From assembly GCA_965153355.1 (NCBI GenBank), contig OZ231126.1, forward strand, positions 85,374,001 to 85,438,000: a stretch of DNA of 64,000 nucleotides, given 5' to 3'. The translations under genes and the position numbers were made by a program. A model generated the notes under the pieces. That model made no database searches. It was not told where the DNA came from and worked only from the letters and a program-made list of their open reading frames with translations. The stretch comes from Flaccisagitta enflata (Eukaryota > Chaetognatha > Sagittoidea > Aphragmophora). This document shows, piece by piece, positions 42,290 to 55,930 of the stretch; position 1 is the first letter of the stretch, and every line of letters begins with the position of its first letter.

Positions 42290-42798
42290 CAGTAGATGTC
42301 GTCTATACTTGGAAATACGGGGGCCCTCATATCCTAATTACCATTTGTGCTAATGAAATGAAACTGTGTGTGTATAATGCTTATGTCCTATAGGGTTGAC
42401 GATGGGGTATGGCAGCTCTGTTTATAGAAAATTCTTTTGAATATACTCAATCAAATTTGCTTGGCCAAATCAGCTTCTGGAATTGGTCTAGTGGTTAACT
42501 CACTTGCTTTCAAGTTTATCTAGATCAGTTTCTTTAGTCAAAGGTTCCAGGTTCGAATTTCGGACTGGTTTTGCACTTTAAGCAAATCAATGAAGCTGAA
42601 ATTCTGCAAAAAAAGTGATTGATCCAAAAATTTTGTACTTAAAGTTTTTTTCTTAGTGTAAGCCGTAGGGGGATGCCATACCCCATTGTCAACCCCTTAG
42701 GGTCTATACATTATATCAGCAAAATATCAGCCCCCACATTATACTGATGCTCAGGTTATGAGCTCCCCCGTATTTCCAAGTCTAGACGACATCTACTG
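42290..42798 (+). mobile_element. Tc1/mariner-type MITE with tRNA-like core (copy 3)
   Basis: Segmental-duplication counterpart of 22517-23014. It carries a short extra AAAATATCAGC duplication near 42720 relative to copy 2. Confidence 0.85.
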
Positions 42799-43058
42799 TA
42801 TCCATTAAAATTTCCATCATCTTACAAATCCATCCATTCATGGCATCAAAGTATGCTTTAGAATTCAAACGCCGATTTTGATGTGATAAAGAAAAAAAAA
42901 AGTTCAAAGATGGAGTTCGAGTCAGAACAGTTAAAAAAAGTTGCCCCTTTAACGAAGTTATTTTTTGGAACCTTTTCATTTGTCTCCGTTTGAATTGAAT
43001 TTCATCTTTGCAAAGGATGAAATACAAATTATGAATTCAAAGAGAGAGGAAGAGAGAG

Positions 43059-44839
43059 AACAAGGCCAACACCTATAAGTCGCGTGCAGGACAAAAATAA
43101 CTGAAATGACCTGACACCTTAATGTATCTTTTTATCGAAAATCAGACTTAAACCAGACTTAAACCAGACTCAAACCAGACTCAAACCAGACTCAAACCAG
43201 ACTCAAACCAGACCCAAACCAGACTCAAACCAGACTCAAACCAGAATCAAACCAGACCTAAACCAGACTCTGAACCAGACATAAAACCATATAAACCAGA
43301 CTTGAACCAGACTTAAACCAGCAGACTTAAAACATCAGACTTGAACCAGCAGACTTAAACCAGCAGACTTTAACCAAGCAGACTTAAACAGCAGACTTAA
43401 ACCAGCAGATTTAAACCAGCAGACTTAAACCAGCTAACTAAAACCAGCCAACTAAAAACCAGCAAACTAAAACCAGCCAACTAAAACCAGCCAACTAAAA
43501 CCAGCCGACTTAAACCAGCCAACTAAAACCAGCCAACTAAAACCAGCCAACTAAAACCAAATAACTAAAACCAGCTAACTAAAACCAGCCAACTAAAACC
43601 AGCCAACTAAAACCAGCCAACTAAAACCAGCCAACTAAAACCAGCCAACTAAAACCAGCTGACTTAACCAGCAGACCTAAACCAGCAGACCTAAATCAGC
43701 CAACTTAAACCAGCCAACCTAAATCACCCAACTTAAACCCAGCCGCCTTAAACCAGCCAACTTAAACCAGCGGACTTAAACCAGAGGACTTAAATCAGCG
43801 GACTTTAACCAGCAGACTTCTAACCAGCAGATTTAAACCAGCAGACTGAGACCAGCAGACTTGAAATGACATAAATGACCAAACTTAAATGACTAAAAAA
43901 ACAAAAAAAAAAAAAACAAAAACAAAAACAAAAACAAAAACCAAAAAAACAAAAAAACCAAAAAAACCAAAACCAAAAAACCAAAAAACCAAAAAACCAA
44001 AAAACCAAAAAACATAAAAGACCAAAACATACCAAAAAACCATGTTGAATGACCAAAAATGACCTAAAATGTTTCAAAATGACTTAAAATGACTCAAAAC
44101 TATTTTAAATGCCCAAAAACGACACAAATGACTTAAATGAACAAAGTGACGTAAACGATCAAAAATGACAAGAAATGACTAAAAGCAACCAAAAATGACC
44201 AAAAGCAAACAAAAATGACCAAAAACAACAAAAAAATGACTCAAAATAACTCCAGATGACCCAAATAGACCAAAAAGACGCAAAAAAGCAAAGTGTCACT
44301 TAAAACCACAAAAGCCAAAAAGTAACTTAGAATGACTCAGAATGACTTATAATGACATAAGGTGTGTCTGCATTAATCAGCTTATTCGGATATTTCATTT
44401 GAATATTAATATCCGGATATTTCATTTAGTAAATTTTGTAAATTCACTATGTAGAATATCCGGATATTGATATCCAGATAAAATATCCAAATAATATGGT
44501 GAATGCAGACGCACCCTTAGAATGACTTGTAATGACTTATAATGACTTAAAATAACTTAGAATGACTAAGAATGACTTAAAATGACTTATAATAACATAA
44601 AATAACAAAAAATGACAAAAATGACAAAAAATGACATAATGACTTAATTGACTAAAATCAACAAAAAATGACTGGAAATGACTTAGAATGACTTAAAATG
44701 ACTTAATATGACATAAAATACCCTAAAATGACGTAAAACGACGAAGAAAAGCAAAGTGTTACGGACCGACCGACCGACCGACCGACCGACCGACGGACCG
44801 ACAGAGCGGGTTATAGAGTCGCGTGCACGCGACTAAAAA
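43059..44839 (+). mobile_element. Giant class 1 element with intact hairpin end, segment B
   Basis: AACAAGGCCAACACCTATAAG at the start; GGGTTATAGA, hairpin GTCGCG-TGCA-CGCGAC and TAAAAA at the end. The 1.7-kb core is built almost entirely of 11-22-bp tandem repeats. A 158-bp MITE (44360-44517) is inserted. Confidence 0.75.
44360..44517. mobile_element. TA-flanked MITE present only in segment B
   Basis: Termini AGGTGTGTCTGCATTAA and TGAATGCAGACGCACCCT are inverted, with TA on both sides. Segment A reads straight through (TGACTTAGAATGAC). The interior has inverted ATCCGGATAT blocks. It is inserted in the giant class 1 element. Confidence 0.82.
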
Positions 44840-44841
44840 GA

Positions 44842-46455
<1,614 letters not shown>

Positions 46456-46544
46456 ATGACGAATGTAATTTGGATTGCGGTCTGCTGGGATTCCGGATGG
46501 TGGGCGAAGAGCGGCTTTGTGATTGCAATGCCAATCCTTGCGAT
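46456..46544 (+). pseudogene. Duplicate copy of WAP exon 3
   Basis: The coding sequence equals 26324-26412, including the donor GTGAGT. The neighbouring AAC-repeat intron differs strongly in length and interruptions from the first copy. It is intact as an exon but belongs to a copy lacking exon 1 and exons 6-13. Confidence 0.6.
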
Positions 46545-46612
46545 GTGAGTAGAAATACCATGACAACAATAACAACATACAACAATATCAACACACAACA
46601 ACAACATCATGC

Positions 46613-46653
<41 letters not shown>

Positions 46654-46772
46654 AAACAACAACACAACAACAATAAAAACAACAACAATAACAACAACAA
46701 ACAATAACAACAACAACAATAATAACAACAACAACACAACAATAACAACAACAATACAACAACAACAAATGA

Positions 46773-46808
<36 letters not shown>

Positions 46809-46903
46809 AACAAAACAACACAACAAATAATATTACATTAACAACAACAATAACAAACAACAATAACAACAAGTCAACGGCGTAAATAAAAGAACACAAC
46901 ATT

Positions 46904-46944
<41 letters not shown>

Positions 46945-46953
46945 CGACAACGA

Positions 46954-46986
<33 letters not shown>

Positions 46987-47034
46987 AACGACAACAACGA
47001 CAACAACGACATCATCAACAACAACACCAACAGC

Positions 47035-47092
<58 letters not shown>

Positions 47093-47094
47093 GC

Positions 47095-47155
<61 letters not shown>
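46613..47155 (+). repeat. (CAA)n array in duplicate intron, segment B
   Basis: Similar length but differently interrupted (AATAAC, GTCAACGGCGTAAATAAAAG near 46872). Internal order differs from segment A. Confidence 0.97.
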
Positions 47156-47156
<1 letters not shown>

Positions 47157-47254
47157 ACATTGCATTACAAAAAATCATTTTCTGAAAGTGTAACGGTCAA
47201 TGAAAACACAAGGAGGCAAACTATCGCTGTGTTTGTATTTTGTGCTTGCAACAG

Positions 47255-47345
47255 GAAATGATGTGCGCTGTAGACGAACGATGCGTGTTGCAACGAATCA
47301 TTTGCCCATCAGGTCCCTGCCCTCCCAAAGGAGTCTGCAAAAAAG
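47255..47345 (+). pseudogene. Duplicate copy of WAP exon 4
   Basis: Same sequence and splice sites as 27097-27187. The following intron lacks the internal tandem duplication and the class 1 insertion seen in the first copy. Confidence 0.6.
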
Positions 47346-47857
47346 GTAAGAGTCAATTGACCATCTGGCAACACAATTTTATTTTCTTTGTTGTAAAAGT
47401 CTTTACCAGCTGGGCCAGTCTATAATGGCTTCATGTAGTGTGGGTTGTTTATGATTCTTTCTTTCAAATGCTTTTGACCAAGACAAACAGTTGAATTCGA
47501 CGTCTCAACAGTGTCACATCCCCATAAGACAAACGCTTTGTTCCTTTGACGTTTTGTCGCATTTTTTCCTCGGTTACCTTAAGTCGTTTGCTGTTTCCGT
47601 GGGTAGATCCGTCAGTCTGTAGGTGTTGGTTTATCCGTTGGTACGTCGGTCCGTCCGTTAGTCCGTCCATTTTATCTGTTGGTCCGTCGTTCTGTCACAG
47701 TTGCATGTTTGAGATGCTGTTAATGTGATTGTGTGTGTTTGTGCGTATGGAGGGGGTTTGTACACCCCTGCCGACCCATCCGCGACGATATTGTAACCCC
47801 GCGTCACTTGATCATTATTCCCCTCGTTCTTCTTCTGTTTTCCTTTCCCAATTTCAG

Positions 47858-47988
47858 GGACAGACGATAATATTTGTCCCAACGGGAAGCCATTAACGAA
47901 TCCTTGGACGGGTCTCAACATCATCTGCAATCGACCAGCAGATTGTCCACAGAATTACGAATGTCTCTTCAGTCCGGGAGAGAGAAAG
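47858..47988 (+). pseudogene. Duplicate copy of WAP exon 5 (lustrin-type)
   Basis: Matches 28347-28477 apart from a silent change in the fourth full codon (AAC to AAT). Similarity between the two segments stops at about 48308 within the next intron, so exons 6-13 have no counterpart downstream. Confidence 0.6.
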
Positions 47989-48384
47989 GTAGGAAACATC
48001 GTCAGTCCTTAGTTGGTGTTGAAAGTTGAGATTTCACGTCCTTGTTTACTGGAACTTCATTAAAGACTCGTACTTCCTCTTTAAGTTTAACGTGTATTGA
48101 TTAGCATATTGCCGTATAGGCTATACGAGTTCTAGGTTGAAGATGATACGGGGAAAATTAGGACTTCTGATTTTGTAAAATCTATCTTGCTGAAGAATAT
48201 GTGAACACAAACTGAACAACATTGCAACGCAAATATCATATTCATTGCTGTTATAGTTTTAAAACCCCCAAACGACAAAAAAATTCGAAAAAAAACATGG
48301 ATTTGTAATTGTGTTCCACGATAGTGGAACACTAAATATCAGAATTTTCTGTTGTACGTTCCTTCCCAGTATTTATAATTCTCC

Positions 48385-48800
48385 ATGTCTGTCACACATC
48401 CCATTTTTCCAATGCATGTCACACAACCCAGTTTTTTCTAATGTATGTCACACAGCCCAGAATTCTCCGACGTATGTCACACACCCCAGTTTTTTCCGAT
48501 GTATGTCACACAGCCCAGAATTCTCCATTGTATGTCACACAACCCAGTTTTTTCCAATGTATGTCACACAACCCAGAATTCTCCGGTGTATGTCACACCC
48601 CAGCTTTTTTCCAATGTATGTCACACAGCCTAATTTGCAATATGCCACACAACGTCTTTCTCCAATGCATGCTGGCTGTGCCCAATTTTTCAATGTATTC
48701 ACATAATTCTAGTCGCCCAATGACACACAACCCAGAATTCCTCCCATGTATCACACACTTAGTAAAACAATGAGCACAATCCAGAATTTCCAATAAGGTC
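48385..48800 (+). repeat. 29-bp minisatellite, decaying rightward
   Basis: Unit TATGTCACACAGCCCAGAAT plus TCTCCGACG, with alternating CAGAATTCTCC and CAGTTTTTTCC versions. Good copies to about 48640, then degraded to the gap. Open frames through it reflect the period, not coding. Confidence 0.9.
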
Positions 48801-48823
48801 ACTGACTGTGTAAAGAACAGAAC

Positions 48824-48833
48824 NNNNNNNNNN
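48824..48833. other. Assembly gap (10 N)
   Basis: Ten Ns lie between a decayed 29-bp minisatellite on the left and a GAGACACAGA-rich low-complexity stretch on the right. Confidence 0.99.
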
Positions 48834-49015
48834 AACAGAGATCGAGACATGGAGACAGGGATCGAGTCACGGCGACACAGAGGCAGACACTGGGACACAG
48901 ACAGACGTACGGAGACACAGACACACGGAGACACAGAGACAGACACATGGAGACATAGATAAGACTCACGGAGACACAGAGACAGACACACGGAAACACA
49001 GACACACAGAGACGG
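48834..49015 (+). repeat. GAGACACAGA-type low-complexity tandem repeat
   Basis: Irregular units such as ACGGAGACACAGAGACAGAC directly after the gap. Confidence 0.8.
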
Positions 49016-49607
49016 CGAGAGGAGAGGATCTGACATCCGTTTTCTTTTGTTTGTTTTCGTTATTGCTCGTTCGCTCGTTATCAATCGTTCGTGAGAGAGA
49101 GCGATGAAGACAATCATCATATCATATACCAGGACGTAGTAGCATCGTTTCTCAGGTAAGGCGAACCGACTTGCGTTGAAAAATCTTAGTGCCATCGCCT
49201 TTATGGCTTTTTGCTCGAAAGCCTAATTTGTATAACGCAGCGTCATAATTTAAGCAAAACTTACAGCCCGCTCGTTACGATCTCACCAATTTAAAAGTAT
49301 CATAGCGTTCCTCGGGCCAGTCTATGTAACGAAAACTTCTTACAATACGTTTGAACCATTATATCAGCCTGAATGTCAATAGATTATGATACATTGGTCG
49401 TGAAAATCGAAATGACGAAAACGAGGGGGAATTATATAGAGAGATAATACTGTTTTCCTTGCTAAAAAAACGGAAGATGGAGGAAATTGAAAAAAATAAA
49501 AACGGTAAGTGTCTTAGAATTCGTCCCCCTACGCCCCCTGATGTTGGTGAAGCGATCAATAGACCTTCAGTATATTGACACACCCGACTGGTCTATTCTG
49601 TTTTCAG

Positions 49608-49778
49608 GACTGGCAGTTGCTGGGCAACGAGCGGTTTTATCGTCATTGCATCTTCACGTGTTCTGGCGATGGATGCAACGTGGGACGTTCTCAAATGTAT
49701 CAAAAGCCAAGGGAAAACTTTTCCTTCCTTCTTTTCCTTCTCGTTTTCTGGTTGATCGTTAAGTGGCAACAACACTGA
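49608..49778 (+). CDS. Terminal exon of a probable Ly6/three-finger-type GPI-anchored protein
   Basis: Acceptor GTTTTCAG precedes 56 codons and TGA. The exon has Cys residues ending in a C-x-G-D-G-C-N signature, then a short polar spacer and about 14 hydrophobic residues (FSFLLFLLVFWLIV) before a short tail. The DGCN end plus C-terminal hydrophobic segment is typical of Ly6/uPAR-type GPI-anchored proteins. No upstream exon was found between the gap (48833) and this exon. A single-pass membrane protein of another family is possible. Confidence 0.5.
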   Translation, partial: DWQLLGNERFYRHCIFTCSGDGCNVGRSQMYQKPRENFSFLLFLLVFWLIVKWQQH

Positions 49779-49966
49779 GGAACAACAATCTATGTGACAG
49801 ATCGGCAACAACAATCGCAAGGATAAGAACAACCACATGGCCACAGCATTGACAAATTGATTTAATGACTATGGAAGTGCGAGTACGATACAATGGCACA
49901 CGATATTAGCAAAATCGGTGACAATAGCAGATACGAGAGCGGAAATTAAAGGCGAGGAAAACAACA

Positions 49967-50325
<359 letters not shown>

Positions 50326-50721
50326 CATCAAACTTTTGCTCTCTCGACAAATGTCCCTTAGTGATACTTATGTACAACAATTTCACATCTATAAACTATC
50401 TAGTCTTTATCAACTAGTCTACAATTCTTACACTAGCAATTCTGATACGCTATAAACTAGCAATTCTGACACGCTTTAAAGTTGCTTTCAATATTCTCTA
50501 CCAAATCTTTTTCTGTTTTTCTTTTTTGTTTGCCATTTCCTCAAGGTATGTGAAGTTTATCGCTGTTCATGGCAATAAAATTTCATTAATAGGTCTCTGC
50601 TGTTGACCATTTTTCTTTCTGATTGGTTAGATCCAACGAGATTTGTAAGACCGAAACAACCCATAAATAGCATTAGTGAGGGATCATTCAATTTGGAGAT
50701 CGCAGTTACTTGTCAGCATAC

Positions 50722-50960
50722 TTTTTTAGTCACGGACTGGCGACTCTCTAAGAGGCTTTGTCCATCTGTCGGTCTGTTGGTCCATTGGTCCGTCCGTTGG
50801 TACGATGGTCACGCTCGATTGGAAAGTATGAAATTGCTTTTTTTAGTCGTAGACTTGCGACTCCATAAGAAGCCTTGTCCATTGGTCCATTGGTCCATAG
50901 GTTCATCAGTCCGTTGGATCGTTGGTCCATCACGATCGAGTTGAAAAGTTTAATAAACGC
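50722..50960 (-). mobile_element. Two adjacent class 1 hairpin ends
   Basis: TTTTTTAGTCACGGACTGGCGACTC at 50722 and TTTTTTAGTCGTAGACTTGCGACTC at 50837. Each is followed by TAAGAGGCTTTGTCC-like sequence and TCCRTTGG repeats. The other ends are not recognisable. Confidence 0.5.
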
Positions 50961-51009
50961 TCAATTGAGATTTTGAGATGGTGTAGTTGTGTGATTGGCT
51001 GTGTGGGGA

Positions 51010-51016
<7 letters not shown>

Positions 51017-51066
<50 letters not shown>
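51017..51066 (+). repeat. (GA)n microsatellite
   Basis: 50 bp, uninterrupted. Confidence 0.97.
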
Positions 51067-51068
<2 letters not shown>

Positions 51069-51358
51069 GGAAACAAAGCCAGGGTTAGCAGTAATACATA
51101 ATGTCACTTGAGGCATCTTTCTTTCGTTGATAAAACAGATACAAAAAATGATTAAAACTTTTTTAATTGAAACATTTTCTAAAATTTCTGAAAAATCTTT
51201 CAATCTAGACCAATCCCAGGTCTTCATCTTACACGGTTTAGGAGCTAGAGCCTTCCAAAAAGAAGCTCTATTTTGCTAAAATGCACTTTTTATATCTAGG
51301 AATTGTGAAAAAAAAAGGCAAAGTTTTCATTTAAACTAATGCCATTTCCAAGAAAAAT

Positions 51359-51853
51359 AGTCGCAAAAAGCGTTAGATGGTCAGCAGTACCCGTGCCCTG
51401 CTTAAATAAGTTGTCGTCCTCCGCACCTCCCAGGGGTACAGGCAGCAGCCCCATATCTCAGGGGTCAATGACCTATGCTTTCACATATGGGAATTTTCTC
51501 CTCCTTCTCTACCACCTCATCCACACCTCCCTCCCCCAGCCTCCAGGCCCTGTCTCAGCCTGGAGACCTTATCCCAGCCTTGAGGTCCAAATCCCAGTCT
51601 TGAGGCTCAAATCCCTTGAGACTAGAATCTGAAACCGTAGGAGGTTGGTTTGGGCCTTGAGAGTGATTTGGGCCTCAAGACTGGGATTTGGGCCTCGAGT
51701 CTGGGATATGGGCCACCAGGCTGAGATATGGGCCTGGAAGCTGGGGGGAGGGGGGTATGAAGAAGGAGAAGAAGAAGGAGAAGAAGGAGGAGAAAATTCC
51801 CCATATGTGTGAAAGCATAGGTCATCGACCCCTTCGGAGCCGCTGCCCAAAAG
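51359..51853 (+). mobile_element. Class 2 element
   Basis: AGTCGCAAAAAGCGTTAGATGGTC at start; inverted CATATGGGAATTTTCTCCTCC blocks; a core of AGGTCCAAATCCCAGTCTTG and inverse repeats; ends GGAGCCGCTGCCCAAAA. Internal strand switch near 51650. Confidence 0.72.
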
Positions 51854-51998
51854 ATAGAAATACCAGATTGAAACCATATGAAAATATTTTCAAAGGGCTT
51901 TCCAATGGTTTAGAATTTCAATACAATACAAAAGGTTTTATTGAAATTTGTTGCCACAATAAGCCATTCAAAAGTGCGTCTTTTTTTTTATACGCGTG

Positions 51999-52279
51999 GT
52001 AAGTGCGCCTCGCTTGATCAAGAATTTGTGAATCAACGTTTTTAATGAATGAACGAGTGAATGAATGAATGAACGAATGAATGAATGAACGAATGAATGA
52101 ATGAATGAAAGAATGAATGAATGGAAATGAATGTGGTAAGGCATGAGAGGTGATGGGAATGAAGAATTACATCAGAATTAGCCGTTTTGCACATTTCTAA
52201 CGTTTGCGTTACCCGACAGACCAACCGACCGATCGACGGACAAGACTTCTTATAGAAGTGCGAGGACGCGCTTAAAAAA
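51999..52279 (+). mobile_element. Class 1 element, TGAA-core subfamily
   Basis: AAGTGCGCCTCGCTTGATCAA, (TGAA)n, CGTTTGCGTTACC, ACCGACC, CTTATAGAAGTGCGAGGACGCGCTTAAAAAAA. The AACAAGGCC start is missing. Confidence 0.6.
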
Positions 52280-52366
52280 AGAGACTCCCATTTACGACTT
52301 TTTTCGGTCTGCTGTAAGTTATGGCCTGATTGTTTCTTTTTTCGTTTTATTCATTCATTGATTTCT

Positions 52367-52370
<4 letters not shown>

Positions 52371-52421
<51 letters not shown>
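52371..52421 (+). repeat. (CT)n microsatellite adjoining minus-strand WAP exon donor
   Basis: Starts nine bases beyond the exon end on the minus strand. Confidence 0.97.
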
Positions 52422-52425
<4 letters not shown>

Positions 52426-52429
52426 CTAC

Positions 52430-52771
52430 CCTACACGGGTCGTCGTTGCAGTCGCACAATTTAAATCTGCCATCTCGAGACATTTTTCTTCCAAGAACTC
52501 CGCAGGACAAATCACAGGCTTCCTCGGGCGCAGTGACGGCGGCAGCTTCCGCCCCCACTTCAGCGGAGGAGGTGGAGGAAGAGTCGTTGAGATGCAGTCG
52601 ACCGAGATGTGGGTCCGGTAGCGGCACGCGGCAGCATCCGCCGCAGCATTTGGCCGCCCCGAAGCAGTCGGAATCTGCGGCGCAGCGGCCCTGAGTGCAG
52701 CCGGCGTCTCCTGCAGCTGCGGGAGGACAACGACCGCGTTTTGAGTCTAAAGGAGACGGGGAGGTTTTCAC
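52430..52771 (-). CDS. Second WAP gene (minus strand): exon with WAP domain and CDC module
   Basis: Reading leftward, acceptor GGCCCCCAG precedes 114 codons, ending at donor GTAGGT. A WAP domain (KRGRCPP...C...C...DC...AKCCGGCC) is followed by an Ala/Ser/Pro linker and then CDLSCGVLG...LCDCNDDPC. The second part matches the exon-3 module of the plus-strand gene. High GC and Ala codons contrast with the surroundings. A (GA)n microsatellite begins within 10 bp of the donor. The next exon, expected to resemble exon 4 of the plus-strand gene, was not found to the left. Confidence 0.75.
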
Positions 52772-53208
52772 CTGGGGGCCCGGGGGAAGGGGGGGGGGGG
52801 AAAGAGGGTGATGCAATGGAATGGAAGGTAGGGTAACGTACTGGATCAGCATCGAGAGGGTAGCAATTGGAGCGCAGAATATTTCAGGAGAGCAGCATTT
52901 GATCATGAATCAAATGCCTTTGCCTCCATCCATTCGTTCATCCGCCCGACCTTCCATTTATTTATCCATCCATCCGTTCATCCGTTTACGTTCATCCGTT
53001 CCTCTTTGCGTCTACATGTATGCTCTCTATGCACATCCTCTCACTCTCATGAATAGATTTCATCCGAAAGAGACTTCTTGAAAATGTCTTAATGAGTGCA
53101 AACTTTTTGTTCTCGTCGATTCGCCCATTTTCCATTATTACTAGTTACTTGCGTTTTTTTGTTGTCGATTTTTTTTTCTTTTTTTTTTTTTTTTTTGGTG
53201 CGTGAATA

Positions 53209-53640
53209 CACTTTTTTTTTTATATAAGAGACAGCTTTTTTTAACTCAGCCTGGGTGTTCTTAAATTTTCGGCCGTTTTCAGCCTGAAATTCTCTTAAAG
53301 TGTTCTTAATTTTTTTGATGTTTATAAATATATAAATAGTATAAAAAACCTTATTTAGAACAGTTGTATCTTAAACTTGATAATTATTATGTTTATTTTC
53401 ATATAATGCCTTATATCAAAGGAAAACTAAAAAAAAAGTTGTTTTTAAAAATAAGTAACCTAAATTTCTGAAAAATTTGAATAAAATTCATTTTTAAGAT
53501 AAGAAATTTTAAAAATGTTTTTGCAAAAATGGCCAAAACTGAATCTCAGCCTGGGCATTTTCTTATTTTGTTCTTAAAATTTTGGCAAATCTCAGGCTCA
53601 TGTCTCTTATAAACTGGTCTCTTATAAGAAAAAAAAAGTG
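53209..53640. mobile_element. Foldback Tc1/mariner-like MITE, CACTTTTTTTT termini
   Basis: TA-CACTTTTTTTTTTATATAAGAGAC at left, GTCTCTTATAAGAAAAAAAAAGTG-TA at right. Inner AGCCTGGGTGTTCTTAAA and its diverged inverse extend the arms. Confidence 0.68.
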
Positions 53641-53734
53641 TAGTTTTTGATTGTAACGTGACCTATAGCTTTAGCCTCTACTCTCGAGGGAAAAATTGTG
53701 AATTATCGAGAGTGAAAAAAGGGAAAAGGACTTA

Positions 53735-54146
53735 CAGACGAAAGTGAAATACAAGAAGTTAACCCCCCAAAAACTGTAGCACCCCCCCTACAGCCTCAAC
53801 CGCTGAATAAAGAAAGGCATATAAGGTAGGGAATGGTAGCTTATATCTATACAATTAGCCTCATCAGAGCGATTTTGGAATTTCATTCCCAGTCTAGAAT
53901 AACGGCTTAAAAACTAGTTAAAAATAACCTTTTTTAAACTTTACTAGATATGCAATTTTTCATTAGTTTTTTAAGCTCTATCTTCATAACGGGGATGAAA
54001 TTCCAAAATCGCTCTGATGAGGCTAATTGTATTCATATGAGGTGCCATTTCCCATCTTATATGTCTCTCTTCATTCAGTGGTTGAAGCTGTAGGGGGGGT
54101 GCTACAGTTTTTGGGGGGTTAACTTCTTGTATTTCACTTTTGTCTG
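53735..54146. mobile_element. Foldback MITE, CAGACGAAAGTG termini
   Basis: Arms of about 150 bp: CAGACGAAAGTGAAATACAA... and its inverse ending ...CACTTTTGTCTG, TA on both sides. Arms include GTTAACCCCCCAAAAACTGT and GGAATTTCAT...CTCATCAGAGCG. One of the best-preserved palindromes here. Confidence 0.75.
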
Positions 54147-54788
54147 TAAAAAGTTGTAATGCAGTTGTGGTGAGGGAGGGAAAGAAGTTAGGTCGATTGT
54201 GTCAGTGAGGAGCGTAGTGATGTTAAATTGTATATCAGGGGCATTTGCATCTGGTACTGTACTGGTGGCAGAAACATGCATGAAAAAGCGTCATATGTGT
54301 AAGACCCGAATACGTGCATGAATAGACTCTCATCGTTCATCTATATAATCATATCTTTTCATTCCATTGCTTGCCTTTCCTCGCTTTGCTTGTATGCGCA
54401 CACGCATAAATCATGCTTCTATTCCATTTTCCATTTAGCATTTAGATCAGCTCAGCACGAGTTTATGTGTAGCCTCTATATATAATAACATTCATACTAA
54501 TACTGGATCTATCAACTAACGCATACACTTTCCATCGGTGCCTATTGGCCGCGTTATACTCACTCTATGATTTTCCGCCTTTTGCCTCATAGGTATACAG
54601 CATACTAAAGTAGAATAGACCCTGAGACTCTATGAAATGACTCATCATATATCGCATGGAGTCCCGGCATGCCAACTCAGTTGCCCCCTCAAGTAAGCAT
54701 TGATTGAGCGGAAGATTGGTGCTTATATATGCATAATTGCATATGTCACAATTTGTCACATTGCAAACGACGCGCGTGACACACTAGG
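54147..54788. other. No convincing gene
   Basis: Unique sequence; a minus-strand frame at 54565-54759 (64 codons) has no recognisable domain or splice context. Confidence 0.45.
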
Positions 54789-55104
54789 AAACAAGGCCAA
54801 GTTATGGCCAATAAGTGCGCCTCGCTTGATTAAGAATTCGTGAATCAACGTTTTGAATGAATAAATAAATAAATGAATGAATGAATGAATGAATAAATGA
54901 ATGAACGAATGAATAAATGAACGAATGAATAAATGAATGAAAATAAATGTGGTAAGGCGTGAGAAGTGATAGAAATGAAGAAATACGTCAGAATCAGCCT
55001 TTTTGCACATTAATAACGTTTGCGTTACCGACCGACCAACCAACCGACCGACCGACAGACGGACATGAACTCTTATAGAAGTGCGCGGACGCACTTAATA
55101 AAAG
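54789..55104 (+). mobile_element. Class 1 element, TGAA-core subfamily, complete
   Basis: AACAAGGCCAAGTTATGGCC, GCCTCGCTTGATTAAG, (TGAA)n, ACCGACC repeats, TTATAGAAGTGCG-CGGA-CGCACTTAATAAAA. Reverse-oriented relative to 15615-15962. Confidence 0.75.
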
Positions 55105-55357
55105 GGATTTGCTGCATCAAATCGATACAACACCAAGGTCAAGAGCTGTAAGAGTTCAATGGCATACAGCATACAGCATACAGCATACAGCATACAGCAA
55201 GAGGAAGGATGAAAATGGAAAAAAGAGCGAAAAGTGGGAAAAGATGTGATTGACAGTAACTATTGAAAGAAATCAGACAAGAAAATCGACAAGTGAATGA
55301 AAAGCGCCGTTTCGTTGCTTCGCCGTCTCGCTTTGTATCAACTAGGTCGAGCGAAGA

Positions 55358-55930
55358 AAAAAAAGTAAATGGTCAATGGTAAATGGTAAATGGTGGTTGG
55401 TGAATGGCGAATGGTAAATGTTAAACGGTAAATGGTAAATGTTTAATGTTAATGGTAAATGGTAAATGGTAAATGTTTAATGTTAATGGTAAATGCTGAA
55501 TGGTGAATGGTGAATGGTGAATGGTAAATGGCAAATGGTAAATGGTGATTGTTAAATGCTGATTGGTGAGTGTTAAAGGCTTAATAGTGCTTAATGCTTA
55601 ATAGTAAATGGTGAATGGTGAATGGTGAATGCTTAATCTTAAATCGTTAACGGTAAATGGTAAATGGTAAATGGTAAATGGTTAATGGTGAATGGTGAAT
55701 GGTAAATGCTGAATGGTAAATGGTGAATGGTAAATGGTAAATGGTAAATGGTGAATGGTAAATGGTAGACGGTAAATGGTAAATGGTAAATGGTGAATAG
55801 TAAATGGTAGATGGTTAATGGTTAATGGTTGATGGTCAATGGTTAATGGTTAATGGTTAATGGTAAATGGTAAATGGTAGATGGTTAATGGTGAATGGTA
55901 AATGGTAAATGGTAGATGGTTAATGGTAAA
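55358..55930 (+). repeat. (AATGGTA)n-type 7-bp array
   Basis: About 570 bp of AATGGTA, AATGGTG, AATGGTT and AATGCTG variants. Preceded by a short (CAGCATA)n run at 55160-55198. Confidence 0.93.

Noticed and set aside
54565-54759. 64-codon minus-strand frame
   Set aside because: No recognisable domain, no splice signals, and no relation to neighbouring exons.
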